Part shown: positions 24,301-33,242 of the stretch, piece after piece
Numbering within the stretch: position 1 is the first letter of the stretch
Layout of the letters: each line of letters opens with the position of its first letter
Assembly: GCA_014728075.1 (NCBI GenBank)
Contig: WJMG01000063.1
Location: 1-38,005 of the forward strand
Origin: Candidatus Omnitrophota bacterium
GTDB lineage: Bacteria > Omnitrophota > Gorgyraeia > Tantalellales > Tantalellaceae
Direction: 5' to 3'
Length of the DNA: 38,005 bases
Translations under genes and position numbers: made by a program
The notes under the pieces: model-generated
Databases searched by the model: none
What the model saw: the letters and a program-made list of their open reading frames with translations, nothing else
Told to the model about the DNA's origin: nothing

Positions 24301-27300
24301 TTGTTCTACAGGAACTGGGATTACAGGGAGACCGAGATAGCGGAGATCGCGAAGGTCGATGCGCTGGGTCCATCCAGGGGCGAAGAGGATGTGAGAAAAA
24401 AAGCGGTTATAGTTCTTCTGGTCCTGAACGCGGCCAGCCGCGCCGGTTACTCGGAAGAGCAGGATCTTTACGAATACCTCAAGGATTATTATTTCGGGAG
24501 TCCGGACGAAAGGCACGATTACGGGCTTACAGGCATGAACCTCCCCAGAGGGGAAGACTTTGACAGGTTTTTGAATTTTGTGAACGACAGGTATTTTGTC
24601 GAAGATGTTGCCCGTGAACAGGTGGATATAGGGGAAATGACCCTGCCGAGGGACAGGCTGATGGATTCAGTTTCAAGGATCCGTCTTGATTTCGGGATAT
24701 CTTCCAGGGATATAAGGCGGGATATCGAGGGTATGCCCGAATATCAGCTTACAGTGACAGGAGATCTTTTCTCGAGCCAAGAAATGGAGAGCGTACGATC
24801 TTTGTCCGGATATGAGAGCGCGGAATTCATCAAAGAGCTAGAAATGGCGATGAGCTCGCCCGTAACATCTTCCTCCTTTTTCGACGAGGAGAACAATATT
24901 CTTACCATAAGCCTCTACCCCGAAGGGATAAACGCTCTCAGGGCGCAGTACGGTCTTCCGGCGAGATCTTTTGAGGTAACCGTGCCCGATATAGATACAA
25001 CCGGAATGACCGAGGAACAGTTTGAAATGATCCGGACACTGATAGAAGAAGGCGCCAGAAGACGCATGCGGTCGAGCACGGAGCTTTCGGAGGCCACGAA
25101 ACAAATGTTCCTGGATTTTTCCAATGACGCATTTTGTTTACAATACGCCCGGAGAGAGGAAGGTGGCGTGACCGAAGTTTCCATGATGCCGAGTGAGCTC
25201 ATTTTATCCAAAGGAGAAAAAAGGAGCTACGAAGAGATAAGCTACATACCCGAGAGATGGCGCCCCAGCGAAAGGTTCCCGGCGCGAGATGAGAACCGGC
25301 TTCTGGAAGAGGTGGCGGAGAGCCTGGGCAAGACCGCCGAAGAGATAAGGAAAGAGATCGACGACATGATGCTCAAAAGGCATTACCAGATGTACAGGGC
25401 GAACGGCTTCGCGGAAAGGGACGATCCCCAGGCGCGGATAATTTACGGAATATTCGAGGACCTGAAGAAAGCTTATAACGAAACGGCCCGGATACGCGGG
25501 TATCCGGAATATTCGGGCAAACTTTTTATAGTTGATACTCCGGAAGTCAACGCTTTCGCGGACCCGGCCAGGGGTGATATCTTCCTTTTCCAGGGGTTGG
25601 TGAGAGGCATGGCAGACTACTTCAGCCCCGAGAACGCCAGCGGTATAGGAGGGAGCCATTTTTCGAAGGAACACATCGCTGCCGTACTCGCGCACGAAAT
25701 GGCCCATATCATGCAGGGAACATCTCCCCACGGTATACCTTTCGAGCAGCTGGTCAAGGAAGACGCGAAAAGGACGGAAATACTTGATATAAAACGGAAC
25801 CAGGAATATGACGCCGACGAGATGTCAATGCTGCTTATGGACGCCGCGGGGTATAATCCACGCGGGATCATAGAGCTGATAGACCTTCTCACGAGCATAA
25901 CTCCCAAAAGCACTCTCGAGACCACGGCCGAAGATCACCCGCATCCCAAGGAAAGAAAAAAGAACCTGCAGGACCTGTCCATGGACAAAAGCCTGGTAAC
26001 CCGGAATTTCGAAAAACCTTTTTCCGGGCTCGAACGGGAAGATTTCAGCAGGATGTACAGCAGGCACTCTCTTCATTTAACCCCTTATATAAGCTCGAGG
26101 GAAGAGCTTCTTGACGCGATAAGGAACTCCGGGCGTTTTGAGGAACTTGTGGGTTTGCTTCGAATGGCGCAAGCGACAGCAAGATTTCCCAAGGTAAAGG
26201 CCGCCGCTAAAGAGGGCTTCGCGCGATCTTGTTTTGCGAGATACATTTTCGGTAAGAACATCATTCAGGCCGTAAGAGCCTTGAGTAATTCCTATACCGG
26301 GGAAGACGGGACGGTTACCGGCGATCTGGTGGGCAACAGGCAGGCAGGAGCTTACATCGCCAATGTGTCGTCTTCCGGGGACGGACTTTCCCCGAGAGAC
26401 AGGTATTCGCTTGGCTGGCAACTTGAAAGAAATCTCGAAAGGAGCGCCAGGGAGGTCATAGCCGAGATCAACGGTGTAGCGTCCGACATAAGCCTTTCGG
26501 ATATATCTCTGGAAGAAAAGAAGGACGCGCTCTCTAAACTTGACAGGATCAAAAAATTCTTCATAGAGACGGTATCTTCCCTGAACGAGGAGGATTACGA
26601 AATTTTCTTGCGGGCCTCCCCCGGAGAACCGGGAACGGACGCCGCCGAGATCGCCGATGCTATCAGGACATCTGAGGAAACGGAACTTTCCGTGCTGAGG
26701 GAGGTGCCGGTGGCGGTCTTCGGCTCTTTCGGGAAGGACAGGCTCGATGAGAAAAAAGAGATCGAGCTGCCGACGGGTGAAAAGATACAGGCGGTGATGG
26801 AAAGAGAGGACCCCGGGATATATGTGAAAGATGTGCGGAGATGGCCTCTTGACGGGCCGCGCGAAAGAGAAAGCTTGTTCGAGGTCCTTCTGCTCAGCTG
26901 GATAAACAGTCATTGGGTCAATGGCGTAACGACTTTTGAGCGCGACGGCCTCGATACGGAATTGTACAGGGAGATCAGGGCAAAGCTGGGGGAGCCCGGG
27001 TTCATCAGGTTCCCGTCCGGAGTGGGAACGGAAGAGTTCGAAGGCGCGATGTTCAGGGAAAAACTCGCGCTGTACCTGGCGGAATTCGAATGGAATACCC
27101 CAAAGGGGTCGGAACTTGCCCGTTTCGCTTCGGAAGTTATGCCTTTCGAGGAAACCTGCTTTCTGCCGCGACTTTTTTCCGGGGAATTCGGAGGCGTAGG
27201 AAATTCCAGGAGAGTGTTCGAAGTAAGGAGCGCATACAGTAAAAGGGCTTCCGCTGTGCAGGAACAAAGGGCGGATTATGAGCGCGAAGGTGACTTCTCG

Positions 27301-30300
27301 ACCCCCGGCGACATAATTTCCCGGAAATTGTCCGCCGTGAAGACCGGCTCGGAGGTCCTTTCGGTCATCAGGGGCGAGACCGGTATCTATTCGCCTTCTT
27401 TCAGGGCAAAGATCTTAAGACAGCTGGCGCAGCAAAGCAGCCATTCGTTCTTTGTCGGCGGTTCCCTCGACGCCGTGGAGCTGTTCGCGCTGTTCAAGCA
27501 GATAATACCTTACGCCGACGCCGCGGAAATAATGCTGGAACTTTTATCGTACGATGTGTTCAAACAGTCTTACGCCCGGAATGCCGGCCTTGAGACCTAC
27601 AGGGCGGCCGCGGCGGTCATAGAGGAGATAATGGATAAAAGAAAACCCGGTGACAGGACAGTTCCCGGCGGCGCGATGAGCGTTTATATAAGATCTAAAA
27701 TAAAAGAAAGGAAGGCCGGAGGAAGATCGATAGATGCGGATTTCGTTTACCGTACGCTTGAACGCCTCAGCAGGCATTCGAACATTTCCCTGGCCGAAGG
27801 GCCCGAAGGCGGATTTGTCTTTACGGAGAACCCGGAAGATGAGGATATCCTTGCCGGAAAAGTGCACCTCCGGGAGCAGAAAGTCGGATCCCCCGATATG
27901 CCGGTCTGTCTTTTTAATAGATACATTGAAAAAGACGAGCAGGAATTCTTCAGAAAGATCTTCGATCTCGATACGGAACAGCTTCAGGAGATAGCTCTTA
28001 ACCAGGAACGGGTCGAATCGTTATCCCGTGAAACGACCGCCATGCAGACAGGCCGGCTTAAAGACACCGGCCTGACCAGGAACAGCGACTTCAAGCGTAT
28101 GCTGGACGGTATTATAATATTGAAACTGCTGGACGAGGCCAGGGAAGGAGCGGGCCTTAAACCCAAGCACACCATTAATTCACGCGATTTTGAAGAAGTG
28201 CTCAGTATGGATATAAGGGTTGTTTCTTCCGAAGATGAGCGGGCCGGGATTGAAAAGATATCTCAAACGACGCACATAATTCTTTTCAGTGACATGGCAA
28301 AAGAGTTCAATTCCCTGATCGAAAAGGAGATAGAAGGCTCCGGACAATATCCCGCCGGCGGGGATAAGGAGCAATTTGACGCCCGGACGCGGCTGGCGAG
28401 GGAGTTCATGCGGAAATTACGAAGAGGATTCGTGAAGCTCAAAGAGCGGGCTTATTCATCCTCGGATGAGTTCTTTACCCGATCATCGGGGGATACCTGG
28501 GGCTTTCGCAGCGCCAGGCGGGAAATAAGCCTCGCCGAAAAGGTAATGCTGGAGATATTTCCCGAATATTGCGATCTTATGGTGGATTACCAGATCCCCG
28601 GCCCGAAAAATATGGACTCTTTTACGAGAAAACACGAAGAAGGCCCCGTCGATTATAAAAAAGCGTTCCTGGACAGGATAGATATTGAAGGCCCTAAAGC
28701 CCGGCTTTTCAAGAAATACGATGAGGAGAAACTGGGCCTGGTCTCTCTGGATGAGTCTTTGCCGCAAAAACTCGATAAGCTGGAAGCTTTTCTGCCGGAG
28801 GCCTCGCTTTACAGGGACATATATATACACTCCATAGAGAAGACCCTGCCCCAGATCAGGCAGATACATCCGTTCCTGGAAGGGGAATCCCTTGACGACG
28901 ATATGCTCACGCTGATCGGTAAAGGGATAGTGAATCCTTTCGAGGAGTGGGAGAGGCTGAGGAATGCGGAATTCCATATAGAGCCCGATGTTTTCGAGAA
29001 CATGCACAGGCCCTTTTACAGGCGTGCCGTGCTGATGACAGCTGATCCTCAAAGGCAGATCAGGTACGGGTTGACGGCGCTGAAGATATATAAGTCTGTC
29101 TATCCAGATTCGACTTTCAGAGAAAGGTTCGAGGCGATCATGGAGTTCATGCCGAACCCTTCTAAGGTCCGGGACGACGAGATCGACGCGCTTCTTGAGG
29201 AGTACGACATACCTTTCACGGGAGATGATGTGCCCGAAAGGGAAGAGATCACTTTAGAGTATCTCAGCCGAGAGGTGCTGCACCAGTACAGCGATTACCA
29301 CAGGTATACCCTCGACAAGGAAATGAACAATATGGACATGATGATACAGTCGGTAAGGGCCATGCTTTCCTCGGCGGGGCGCGGACAGAAAAAAGATTTC
29401 GTTCTCTGGCTGCTGGATCCGCGGAGCTACCCTAAACCCGAGGTCTTGAAAAAGGACGAGGAACAGGGCCGGCTCTTCGACTCGATGCCGTCCGATATAA
29501 AGTTCCTTCCCCAGAAACTGAAAGACGCGGTGCTTAAGGATATTTTCCTTGGGGAGGGAGGCCTGCTCAATCCGAGGGAAGGGGTGGCTGAAGACAAGGC
29601 CGCGATGAACGCTTTCGCGGAGGCTTTGTTCAATAAGTACTTTAAGATAGACCCGAGCGGGAAAAAAGGTTTCAAGGCGGAGACGCACGGCGTATTGAGA
29701 TCGGTCTTCAATTCGGTCATAGAACACTATAATCCGGCCCGGAAGACAGAGATAGTGCTGGCGCTTCTGGCCATGGAAGGCAAGCTCGAAGAACTCGAAC
29801 CGGGAGACAGGCTGGTAAGCATGCTGCAGACATTGGGCGCCGTCGGCATCAAGGTCGGGCAATTCCTCTCTGAGAACGAAGGGATGATAACCGATTCCTC
29901 CATGCGAAGGAAACTGGGATATTTAAAGGACAGCGCCGAAGGTTTCGGCAAACTGGGAGTGCTGGAGACCCTGAGGGCCGAAGGCGTTGACCTCTCCAGG
30001 CTCAGGATCGGAAGGAGGCTCAAAGCGGCTTCCATGAAGCAGGTGCACGAAGCGTGGTACCTGAACGACCGGGGCGAGTGGGAACGGGTAGCGATAAAAG
30101 TCCTGCGGCCCGCCATAGCGAGGACCATAGAAGAGGACCTGTATGTTCTCGAAAAGGTCCTGGAGGATGTCCGGCGGGATTTCCCCGAATACGATGTAGG
30201 CAATATGGCCGGGACCGTAAGGTCCTGGATAGACGAAGAGAGGGATTTTTCACTGGAGATAAGGAACGCGGAAAATATAGCGGACATCGTAAGAGAATAC

Positions 30301-33132
30301 GAAACCGGCGGCCGTTCCGGGGGAGACCTTCTTTCTTTCGGTGTCCCGGGCCAGGTCCTTGTGGCGAAGGAAAAAGGCGCGTCAGTGATGATAGAGGAAT
30401 TCGTCAACGGTGTCTCCGCTACCGAACTTTTCGCGGAACCCTGGTATCTCAGGGAATCTTACGCGGAGGAAGAGGGTGACGATGGCCGTATTACCGCCCG
30501 GGAACTTTCGAAAAGGGGTTTCGGGCCCGATGAGATAAAAGAGATACTTTCTTTTACAAGTTACTCGAAGCGTAAGGCCATAAAGGCGCTTTTGAGAAAG
30601 CAGCTCCTGTACCAGATATTCGAAAAAGGCGTTTTTCACGCGGACCTTCACGGAGGAAATGTCATCTTTGACGCCGGTACGGCGCACATAATTGACCACG
30701 GTCTTATAGGCCGGCTGAACGAGGGCCAGATGGGAGCCGCCAAGGCGCTTATAAGGAACATTCTTTTGAAGGATGTAAAGGGTACGGTAAGGGCGATCAA
30801 TTCAATGATAATAGCGGGAGGCGGACTTCCGCTGGACCTTTCAAAAAAAGGCGAGGATGGATCTCCGGAGATCGAAACCGAGATAGCGGAGGTATTCAAA
30901 AAAGGCACCCTTAAACAGCGCCTTAACAACATTTCCACCAAAATACTTAAATACAGTGAGGGGGAAGCGTCCCGGGATGTGGGCACCTTTCTCAAGGCTT
31001 TTACCCAGGCCATATGGCTTTTTCCCACGGGCATCAACGGAGGGTTTTCTTCCCTGAAAGATATAGCTGAAGCCACTGAAATGCGCGGGGCGGAATTCCG
31101 CGATGTCCTGAGGAGGAATGTCCCGGAGATCGTGTTTAACAGCGCGAAGGGCTCACTGAGGTCGGGGTTAGTATTCGTCCGCAATATTTGCTTCTGGATC
31201 TACCGGAAAACGGTCCCGAGCAGGTTTATAAGGGAAATGTTGGAGAAGTTTGAGAGAATGAGAGCCGGTATGCGGTTAAGAAGATTAGCCGGAGAACAGG
31301 CGGAGAACATAATACGGTCGTTAACGCGTTTTTCCGGGTCGGAAGGCTCCGGTAAAGAAGAATACCGCAGCGACGGGCCCGGAAGACCCGTTTCTCTTGA
31401 AATAGAACCCGGAGCCGTGGTCTTGAGAAAGAAAGGTCTTCCCCCCGGGGTGGAATTGGTGGCGGAGACCTGGCCGCTGGAAGATGTCGGAGGAGGGCTG
31501 GAAATCTCCTGGAAGGACGAGGAGGACGGAAAAGTCACGGAAACATATTTCCGCTACATCGAGCTCTTGGGGCTTTCAGGAAGTTCCAGAGAGTTTGGAC
31601 TTCCTCCTTTTCTTAAGGAAAACTCGGAAGAGAGACCCCTTCTCAAAGAACTTTACGCCGCGGAGTTCGGAGAACCCGCGGAACGGCCCGAGGAGGATCT
31701 CATAGCCCGGGAACTGACCGCCCGGTATATCCTTTCGTCGGATTCGTCGACCCCGGGAGAAAGGTCTTTTGCCCGTAGGCTTCTCCCCCGGAATTTACGC
31801 CTGGCGGAAATGGCGCGCGAACTGACGGATGTTTATCTGATGCACCTTGATTTCGGCAAGAGAAGTGTCGGAGGGGATGTGTCGAATTCCAGGCTGGCCC
31901 TTACGCTGTTCGAAGGCCACGAATCGATACGGCCGGAATTTCATCGCGGGTATCGGAAAGGAAAGCTGAGGTTGATCGTTCAGGAACAACCCCGTGAGCC
32001 GGGAAATATCGTTTCCAGAGAAGTAATGGACATGGGTTTGCCTCCTGATTTTGCCGTGGACAGGAATGTCAGGGCCGTCCTGAGCGGTATGAAGCTTAAA
32101 GCCCCGGGAATATACGAAACGGGAAGATGTTATTATACGGGTCCGGAGGGTAACAAGAGGCAGATAATCGTGACGGCCATGCTTGTGGGATACGGTGAGG
32201 GGGGAAGGGTCAGGGTGAAGATAGCGGACCAGTTCTCTTCCGAAGAAGTCGATTTTGTCTTGAGAGGCGATGAGTTCGAAGAATATATCCGGAAGGGCCG
32301 GATCGAAAGGTTTTCATTGAAGAAATGGGAGATCAGCGAACCCGTACGCGGGTCTCCCGGCGAGCCGGAGGATAGTGATGGGGGATTTGCCGCAGGGGCC
32401 GGGCTGCCGGCGGAAGGGGAGGACCGGGAAGAGGCGAAAGAGCCTTTAACCCCCGCGGGCCGAAGAGAGCTTGATGTCTTGAACGCCCTGTCCGCCGTGG
32501 CAGGCAAGAATATACCCATCAGAAACATCGTGATCGTAGCCGTTGACGACGAGAAGGCCCTCGAGGAAATGGAGGAAGAGCTTAACGGGTGGATAAATTC
32601 CGCAGGGTTCGGGTCGGATCAGCCGGGCAGCAGAAGCGCGCGGAGCAGGAGGGAGATACTGCTAGTTCCCGGCAGGCGGGAGTTCGAGAGCGGGAAAGCG
32701 TTCCTTGACAGGCTCGAGAAGGAAATAGACAGGGCCGTGGCGAACCTCCCGGAAGAGGCGGCGAACAGGGACAGGATAGTCACGGTCTACGCTTCCGCCC
32801 AAATATCGGAGCCCCTGAAAAGATATTCGGGCCGTTACGGGAAAACCGTGAGCGTCATAAAGGACGAGTCCGAGGACAAGCCCGAAATGGACATAATGGC
32901 GAGGTACGCCATAGCGAGGCATGTTTTCGCCAGCACCATAAGCCCTGCTCTAAGGATATCTTCCCTCCGGGCCATAAACGAACTTCTGGAAAGGATAACC
33001 GAGGACGGGGCTTCCATAAGCGATATAGAGGACCTTTTCACGGATTTTGTATTGAAGATAGCGCCCATCGACTGGGGAGAAGAGATAACCGCGTGGCAGG
33101 AAGCCCAGGAAGCCGTTGCCAGGTCACTTTGA
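21361..33132 (+). CDS. Giant exported multidomain protein with protease and kinase-like modules
   Basis: One uninterrupted frame encodes 3,923 residues. Order of parts: a signal peptide (about 1-37, hydrophobic core VCVLTLLLFTAGTVVPV); an N-terminal domain with H77-x-Q79-D80-x-H82 (about 70-500); a hydrophobic segment with CPBP-type protease motifs (about 635-765); a long helical region; an M48-type zinc metalloprotease (about 1355-1525, HEMAH at 1445-1449); roughly 1,300 residues of mostly helical sequence I do not recognise; a UbiB/ABC1 kinase-like domain (about 2810-3160); and a C-terminal part from about 3310 with no family I know. The ATG follows GGAG by 8 nt. Oversized modular proteins are typical of Omnitrophota. 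The role is unknown; processing, envelope maintenance or interaction with other cells are guesses. Each module is described separately. Confidence 0.85.
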   Translation: MNSRWFKKNRLIRRGVCVLTLLLFTAGTVVPVNGFSQAMSFAPAASLSLAASDITLPEGLGEIKMARDGTSGKIVIHIQDAHCNKFAQRKILSILRHIRNHYGIGLLNLEGGVRGYDTGSFTEIKDREIRMRVAGYFMDKGELSAAEIYAIERPGDISLWGVEDKELYLKNLDVFRSSLKEKSEMDEYLRAVRQDLEGLKKERFNKELLEMDSLYSRYRDRKIDLEEYFRFVAEKAVEKNIDFGKEENFSGLLKLLEDEKEIDFRKANKERDLLLGKLGKTLSSDGSKRLLEYTLLFRNKNIGAETYYAYLKDTAARMGVKREEYPSFFSYAEYIRDFGKIDKVSAIHEVETVEEKIRSVLYENGSQEELDTLSRRLFLLEDMFSFKLTRRDHARYLDLEHGLDPGRISSFLKKEGVEYDAVTMSEESIRRVNAYRSEVSAFFRFSFLRDDRFLENIRFDSMSNGQEAALIITGGFHSENLAALFRASGHGFVSIMPSFSCEEGYESPYFSLLAGEKDAFAAAVAPYLAEASALQKASRLCPALSGEVYTPDETALFRAEKKFVERAAVGSVEVELLDRPGGHTLFSAGSGERTQITVNDLLLPLGYPVKGSEERIREEEHHGAKKSFFSGIFEKAVKISSYINTVPYAIRKIFLLPVREELIYRGGPLLVLYSAALLVPGGMGAQGALLAGVALQAISGAYFIKKHAIERESVYKWMPAPALVSFIATGILTPLFLWNPVVLLAGSIAVHSTVNLIVLMANRMMGEEAVGYAVIPESPGAGAVTPGAHRGDPDEEVFIDILSEDSTLNALPEETLLKTLETSNPSALSNLGLTENAALRIETAKLVYLQMKGYGIEAEINEFVRERIAGGKQKEVFELIGELGAAGGKIGAAAYDVAGSILGVMRVKYKLEGQEFDEYIKPYLYTGSEKYDLILKEKVDEAAEGKVKRLRDLDLDTRRKILERQVVERFNRLSAFDQARLFYRNWDYRETEIAEIAKVDALGPSRGEEDVRKKAVIVLLVLNAASRAGYSEEQDLYEYLKDYYFGSPDERHDYGLTGMNLPRGEDFDRFLNFVNDRYFVEDVAREQVDIGEMTLPRDRLMDSVSRIRLDFGISSRDIRRDIEGMPEYQLTVTGDLFSSQEMESVRSLSGYESAEFIKELEMAMSSPVTSSSFFDEENNILTISLYPEGINALRAQYGLPARSFEVTVPDIDTTGMTEEQFEMIRTLIEEGARRRMRSSTELSEATKQMFLDFSNDAFCLQYARREEGGVTEVSMMPSELILSKGEKRSYEEISYIPERWRPSERFPARDENRLLEEVAESLGKTAEEIRKEIDDMMLKRHYQMYRANGFAERDDPQARIIYGIFEDLKKAYNETARIRGYPEYSGKLFIVDTPEVNAFADPARGDIFLFQGLVRGMADYFSPENASGIGGSHFSKEHIAAVLAHEMAHIMQGTSPHGIPFEQLVKEDAKRTEILDIKRNQEYDADEMSMLLMDAAGYNPRGIIELIDLLTSITPKSTLETTAEDHPHPKERKKNLQDLSMDKSLVTRNFEKPFSGLEREDFSRMYSRHSLHLTPYISSREELLDAIRNSGRFEELVGLLRMAQATARFPKVKAAAKEGFARSCFARYIFGKNIIQAVRALSNSYTGEDGTVTGDLVGNRQAGAYIANVSSSGDGLSPRDRYSLGWQLERNLERSAREVIAEINGVASDISLSDISLEEKKDALSKLDRIKKFFIETVSSLNEEDYEIFLRASPGEPGTDAAEIADAIRTSEETELSVLREVPVAVFGSFGKDRLDEKKEIELPTGEKIQAVMEREDPGIYVKDVRRWPLDGPRERESLFEVLLLSWINSHWVNGVTTFERDGLDTELYREIRAKLGEPGFIRFPSGVGTEEFEGAMFREKLALYLAEFEWNTPKGSELARFASEVMPFEETCFLPRLFSGEFGGVGNSRRVFEVRSAYSKRASAVQEQRADYEREGDFSTPGDIISRKLSAVKTGSEVLSVIRGETGIYSPSFRAKILRQLAQQSSHSFFVGGSLDAVELFALFKQIIPYADAAEIMLELLSYDVFKQSYARNAGLETYRAAAAVIEEIMDKRKPGDRTVPGGAMSVYIRSKIKERKAGGRSIDADFVYRTLERLSRHSNISLAEGPEGGFVFTENPEDEDILAGKVHLREQKVGSPDMPVCLFNRYIEKDEQEFFRKIFDLDTEQLQEIALNQERVESLSRETTAMQTGRLKDTGLTRNSDFKRMLDGIIILKLLDEAREGAGLKPKHTINSRDFEEVLSMDIRVVSSEDERAGIEKISQTTHIILFSDMAKEFNSLIEKEIEGSGQYPAGGDKEQFDARTRLAREFMRKLRRGFVKLKERAYSSSDEFFTRSSGDTWGFRSARREISLAEKVMLEIFPEYCDLMVDYQIPGPKNMDSFTRKHEEGPVDYKKAFLDRIDIEGPKARLFKKYDEEKLGLVSLDESLPQKLDKLEAFLPEASLYRDIYIHSIEKTLPQIRQIHPFLEGESLDDDMLTLIGKGIVNPFEEWERLRNAEFHIEPDVFENMHRPFYRRAVLMTADPQRQIRYGLTALKIYKSVYPDSTFRERFEAIMEFMPNPSKVRDDEIDALLEEYDIPFTGDDVPEREEITLEYLSREVLHQYSDYHRYTLDKEMNNMDMMIQSVRAMLSSAGRGQKKDFVLWLLDPRSYPKPEVLKKDEEQGRLFDSMPSDIKFLPQKLKDAVLKDIFLGEGGLLNPREGVAEDKAAMNAFAEALFNKYFKIDPSGKKGFKAETHGVLRSVFNSVIEHYNPARKTEIVLALLAMEGKLEELEPGDRLVSMLQTLGAVGIKVGQFLSENEGMITDSSMRRKLGYLKDSAEGFGKLGVLETLRAEGVDLSRLRIGRRLKAASMKQVHEAWYLNDRGEWERVAIKVLRPAIARTIEEDLYVLEKVLEDVRRDFPEYDVGNMAGTVRSWIDEERDFSLEIRNAENIADIVREYETGGRSGGDLLSFGVPGQVLVAKEKGASVMIEEFVNGVSATELFAEPWYLRESYAEEEGDDGRITARELSKRGFGPDEIKEILSFTSYSKRKAIKALLRKQLLYQIFEKGVFHADLHGGNVIFDAGTAHIIDHGLIGRLNEGQMGAAKALIRNILLKDVKGTVRAINSMIIAGGGLPLDLSKKGEDGSPEIETEIAEVFKKGTLKQRLNNISTKILKYSEGEASRDVGTFLKAFTQAIWLFPTGINGGFSSLKDIAEATEMRGAEFRDVLRRNVPEIVFNSAKGSLRSGLVFVRNICFWIYRKTVPSRFIREMLEKFERMRAGMRLRRLAGEQAENIIRSLTRFSGSEGSGKEEYRSDGPGRPVSLEIEPGAVVLRKKGLPPGVELVAETWPLEDVGGGLEISWKDEEDGKVTETYFRYIELLGLSGSSREFGLPPFLKENSEERPLLKELYAAEFGEPAERPEEDLIARELTARYILSSDSSTPGERSFARRLLPRNLRLAEMARELTDVYLMHLDFGKRSVGGDVSNSRLALTLFEGHESIRPEFHRGYRKGKLRLIVQEQPREPGNIVSREVMDMGLPPDFAVDRNVRAVLSGMKLKAPGIYETGRCYYTGPEGNKRQIIVTAMLVGYGEGGRVRVKIADQFSSEEVDFVLRGDEFEEYIRKGRIERFSLKKWEISEPVRGSPGEPEDSDGGFAAGAGLPAEGEDREEAKEPLTPAGRRELDVLNALSAVAGKNIPIRNIVIVAVDDEKALEEMEEELNGWINSAGFGSDQPGSRSARSRREILLVPGRREFESGKAFLDRLEKEIDRAVANLPEEAANRDRIVTVYASAQISEPLKRYSGRYGKTVSVIKDESEDKPEMDIMARYAIARHVFASTISPALRISSLRAINELLERITEDGASISDIEDLFTDFVLKIAPIDWGEEITAWQEAQEAVARSL
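21568..22860 (+). other. Giant protein N-domain, ChaN/EreA-like (tentative)
   Basis: Residues about 70-500 start with strand IVIHIQDAHCN, carrying His77, Gln79, Asp80 and His82, followed by a helix with a conserved-looking Ala-Gln. LNLEGG lies about 25 residues on, and the domain ends with ITGGFHSENL (His477) followed by a strand. This strand-His/Glu-helix start and late Gly-x-His resembles the ChaN/erythromycin-esterase/TraB superfamily plan, but the match is by pattern only. Between them is a long helical insert rich in Lys and Glu. Confidence 0.4.
23263..23655 (+). other. Giant protein CPBP-type intramembrane protease segment
   Basis: Residues about 635-765 contain several hydrophobic helices. 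Motif 1 EExxxR is intact as Glu660-Glu661-LIY-Arg665, and the last motif HxxxN is intact as His751-STV-Asn755. The middle FxxxH motif is not visible; the nearest candidate reads AGVALQ with Gln696. Loss of that His would argue for an inactive or altered protease. The family is glutamic-type membrane proteases such as Rce1 and CPBP/Abi. Confidence 0.65.
25423..25935 (+). other. Giant protein M48-type zinc metalloprotease domain
   Basis: Residues about 1355-1525 carry the full M48 signature. HEMAH at 1445-1449 supplies two zinc ligands and the catalytic Glu, and QEYDAD at 1481-1486 gives the third ligand Glu1482 plus Asp1486, followed by the helix MLLMDAAGYNP. Upstream strands LFIVDTPEVNAFADP and GDIFLFQGLV match the fold before the helix. 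The segment HPHPKERKKNL after it is also usual in the family. All catalytic residues are present, so activity is likely. Periplasmic BepA-type proteases are the closest analogy. Confidence 0.85.
29788..30840 (+). other. Giant protein UbiB/ABC1 atypical kinase-like domain
   Basis: Residues about 2810-3160 hold the UbiB/ADCK plan. The KxGQ motif is Lys2831-VG-Gln2834, the alanine-rich loop is AASMKQVH at 2889-2896, the ATP lysine is Lys2913 in VAIKVLRP, the acidic helix is EERDFSLEIRNAEN, the catalytic loop is HADLHGGN at 3093-3100, and the metal-binding motif is DHG (Asp3112) where DFG is usual. The HxDxHPGN Pro is replaced by Gly. The family acts in coenzyme Q and related lipid metabolism; here the substrate is unknown. 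Confidence 0.8.
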
Positions 33133-33170
33133 CGCCGCGGGAATTATATTATCTTCCCGTTCCTGAGAGC

Positions 33171-33184
33171 CCTTTTTAAAAAGG
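33171..33184. repeat. 14-nt palindrome in the spacer after the giant gene
   Basis: CCTTTTTAAAAAGG is a perfect palindrome. A CGGGAA/TTCCCG hairpin lies just before it, around 33137-33160. Neither makes a convincing terminator because no T-run follows the GC-rich stem. Confidence 0.4.
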
Positions 33185-33224
33185 TCATGAAAGGCCGTTC
33201 ACTATTCCTTTTTCCCGCGTAAAA

Positions 33225-33233
33225 TGCTAAAAT
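33225..33233 (+). promoter_or_regulatory. Extended -10 promoter of the RND remnant
   Basis: TGCTAAAAT at 33225-33233 is an extended -10 (TG-N-TAAAAT). The ATG at 33243 is only 9 nt downstream, so the mRNA would be nearly leaderless. No -35 match stands out. Confidence 0.4.
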
Positions 33234-33242
33234 ACCCCCATT

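Noticed and set aside
26077-27267. A 396-residue frame on the minus strand within the giant gene
   Set aside because: It shows no recognisable domain and no promoter, and it sits opposite an intact plus-strand frame. Long antisense frames are expected in GC-rich coding sequence.
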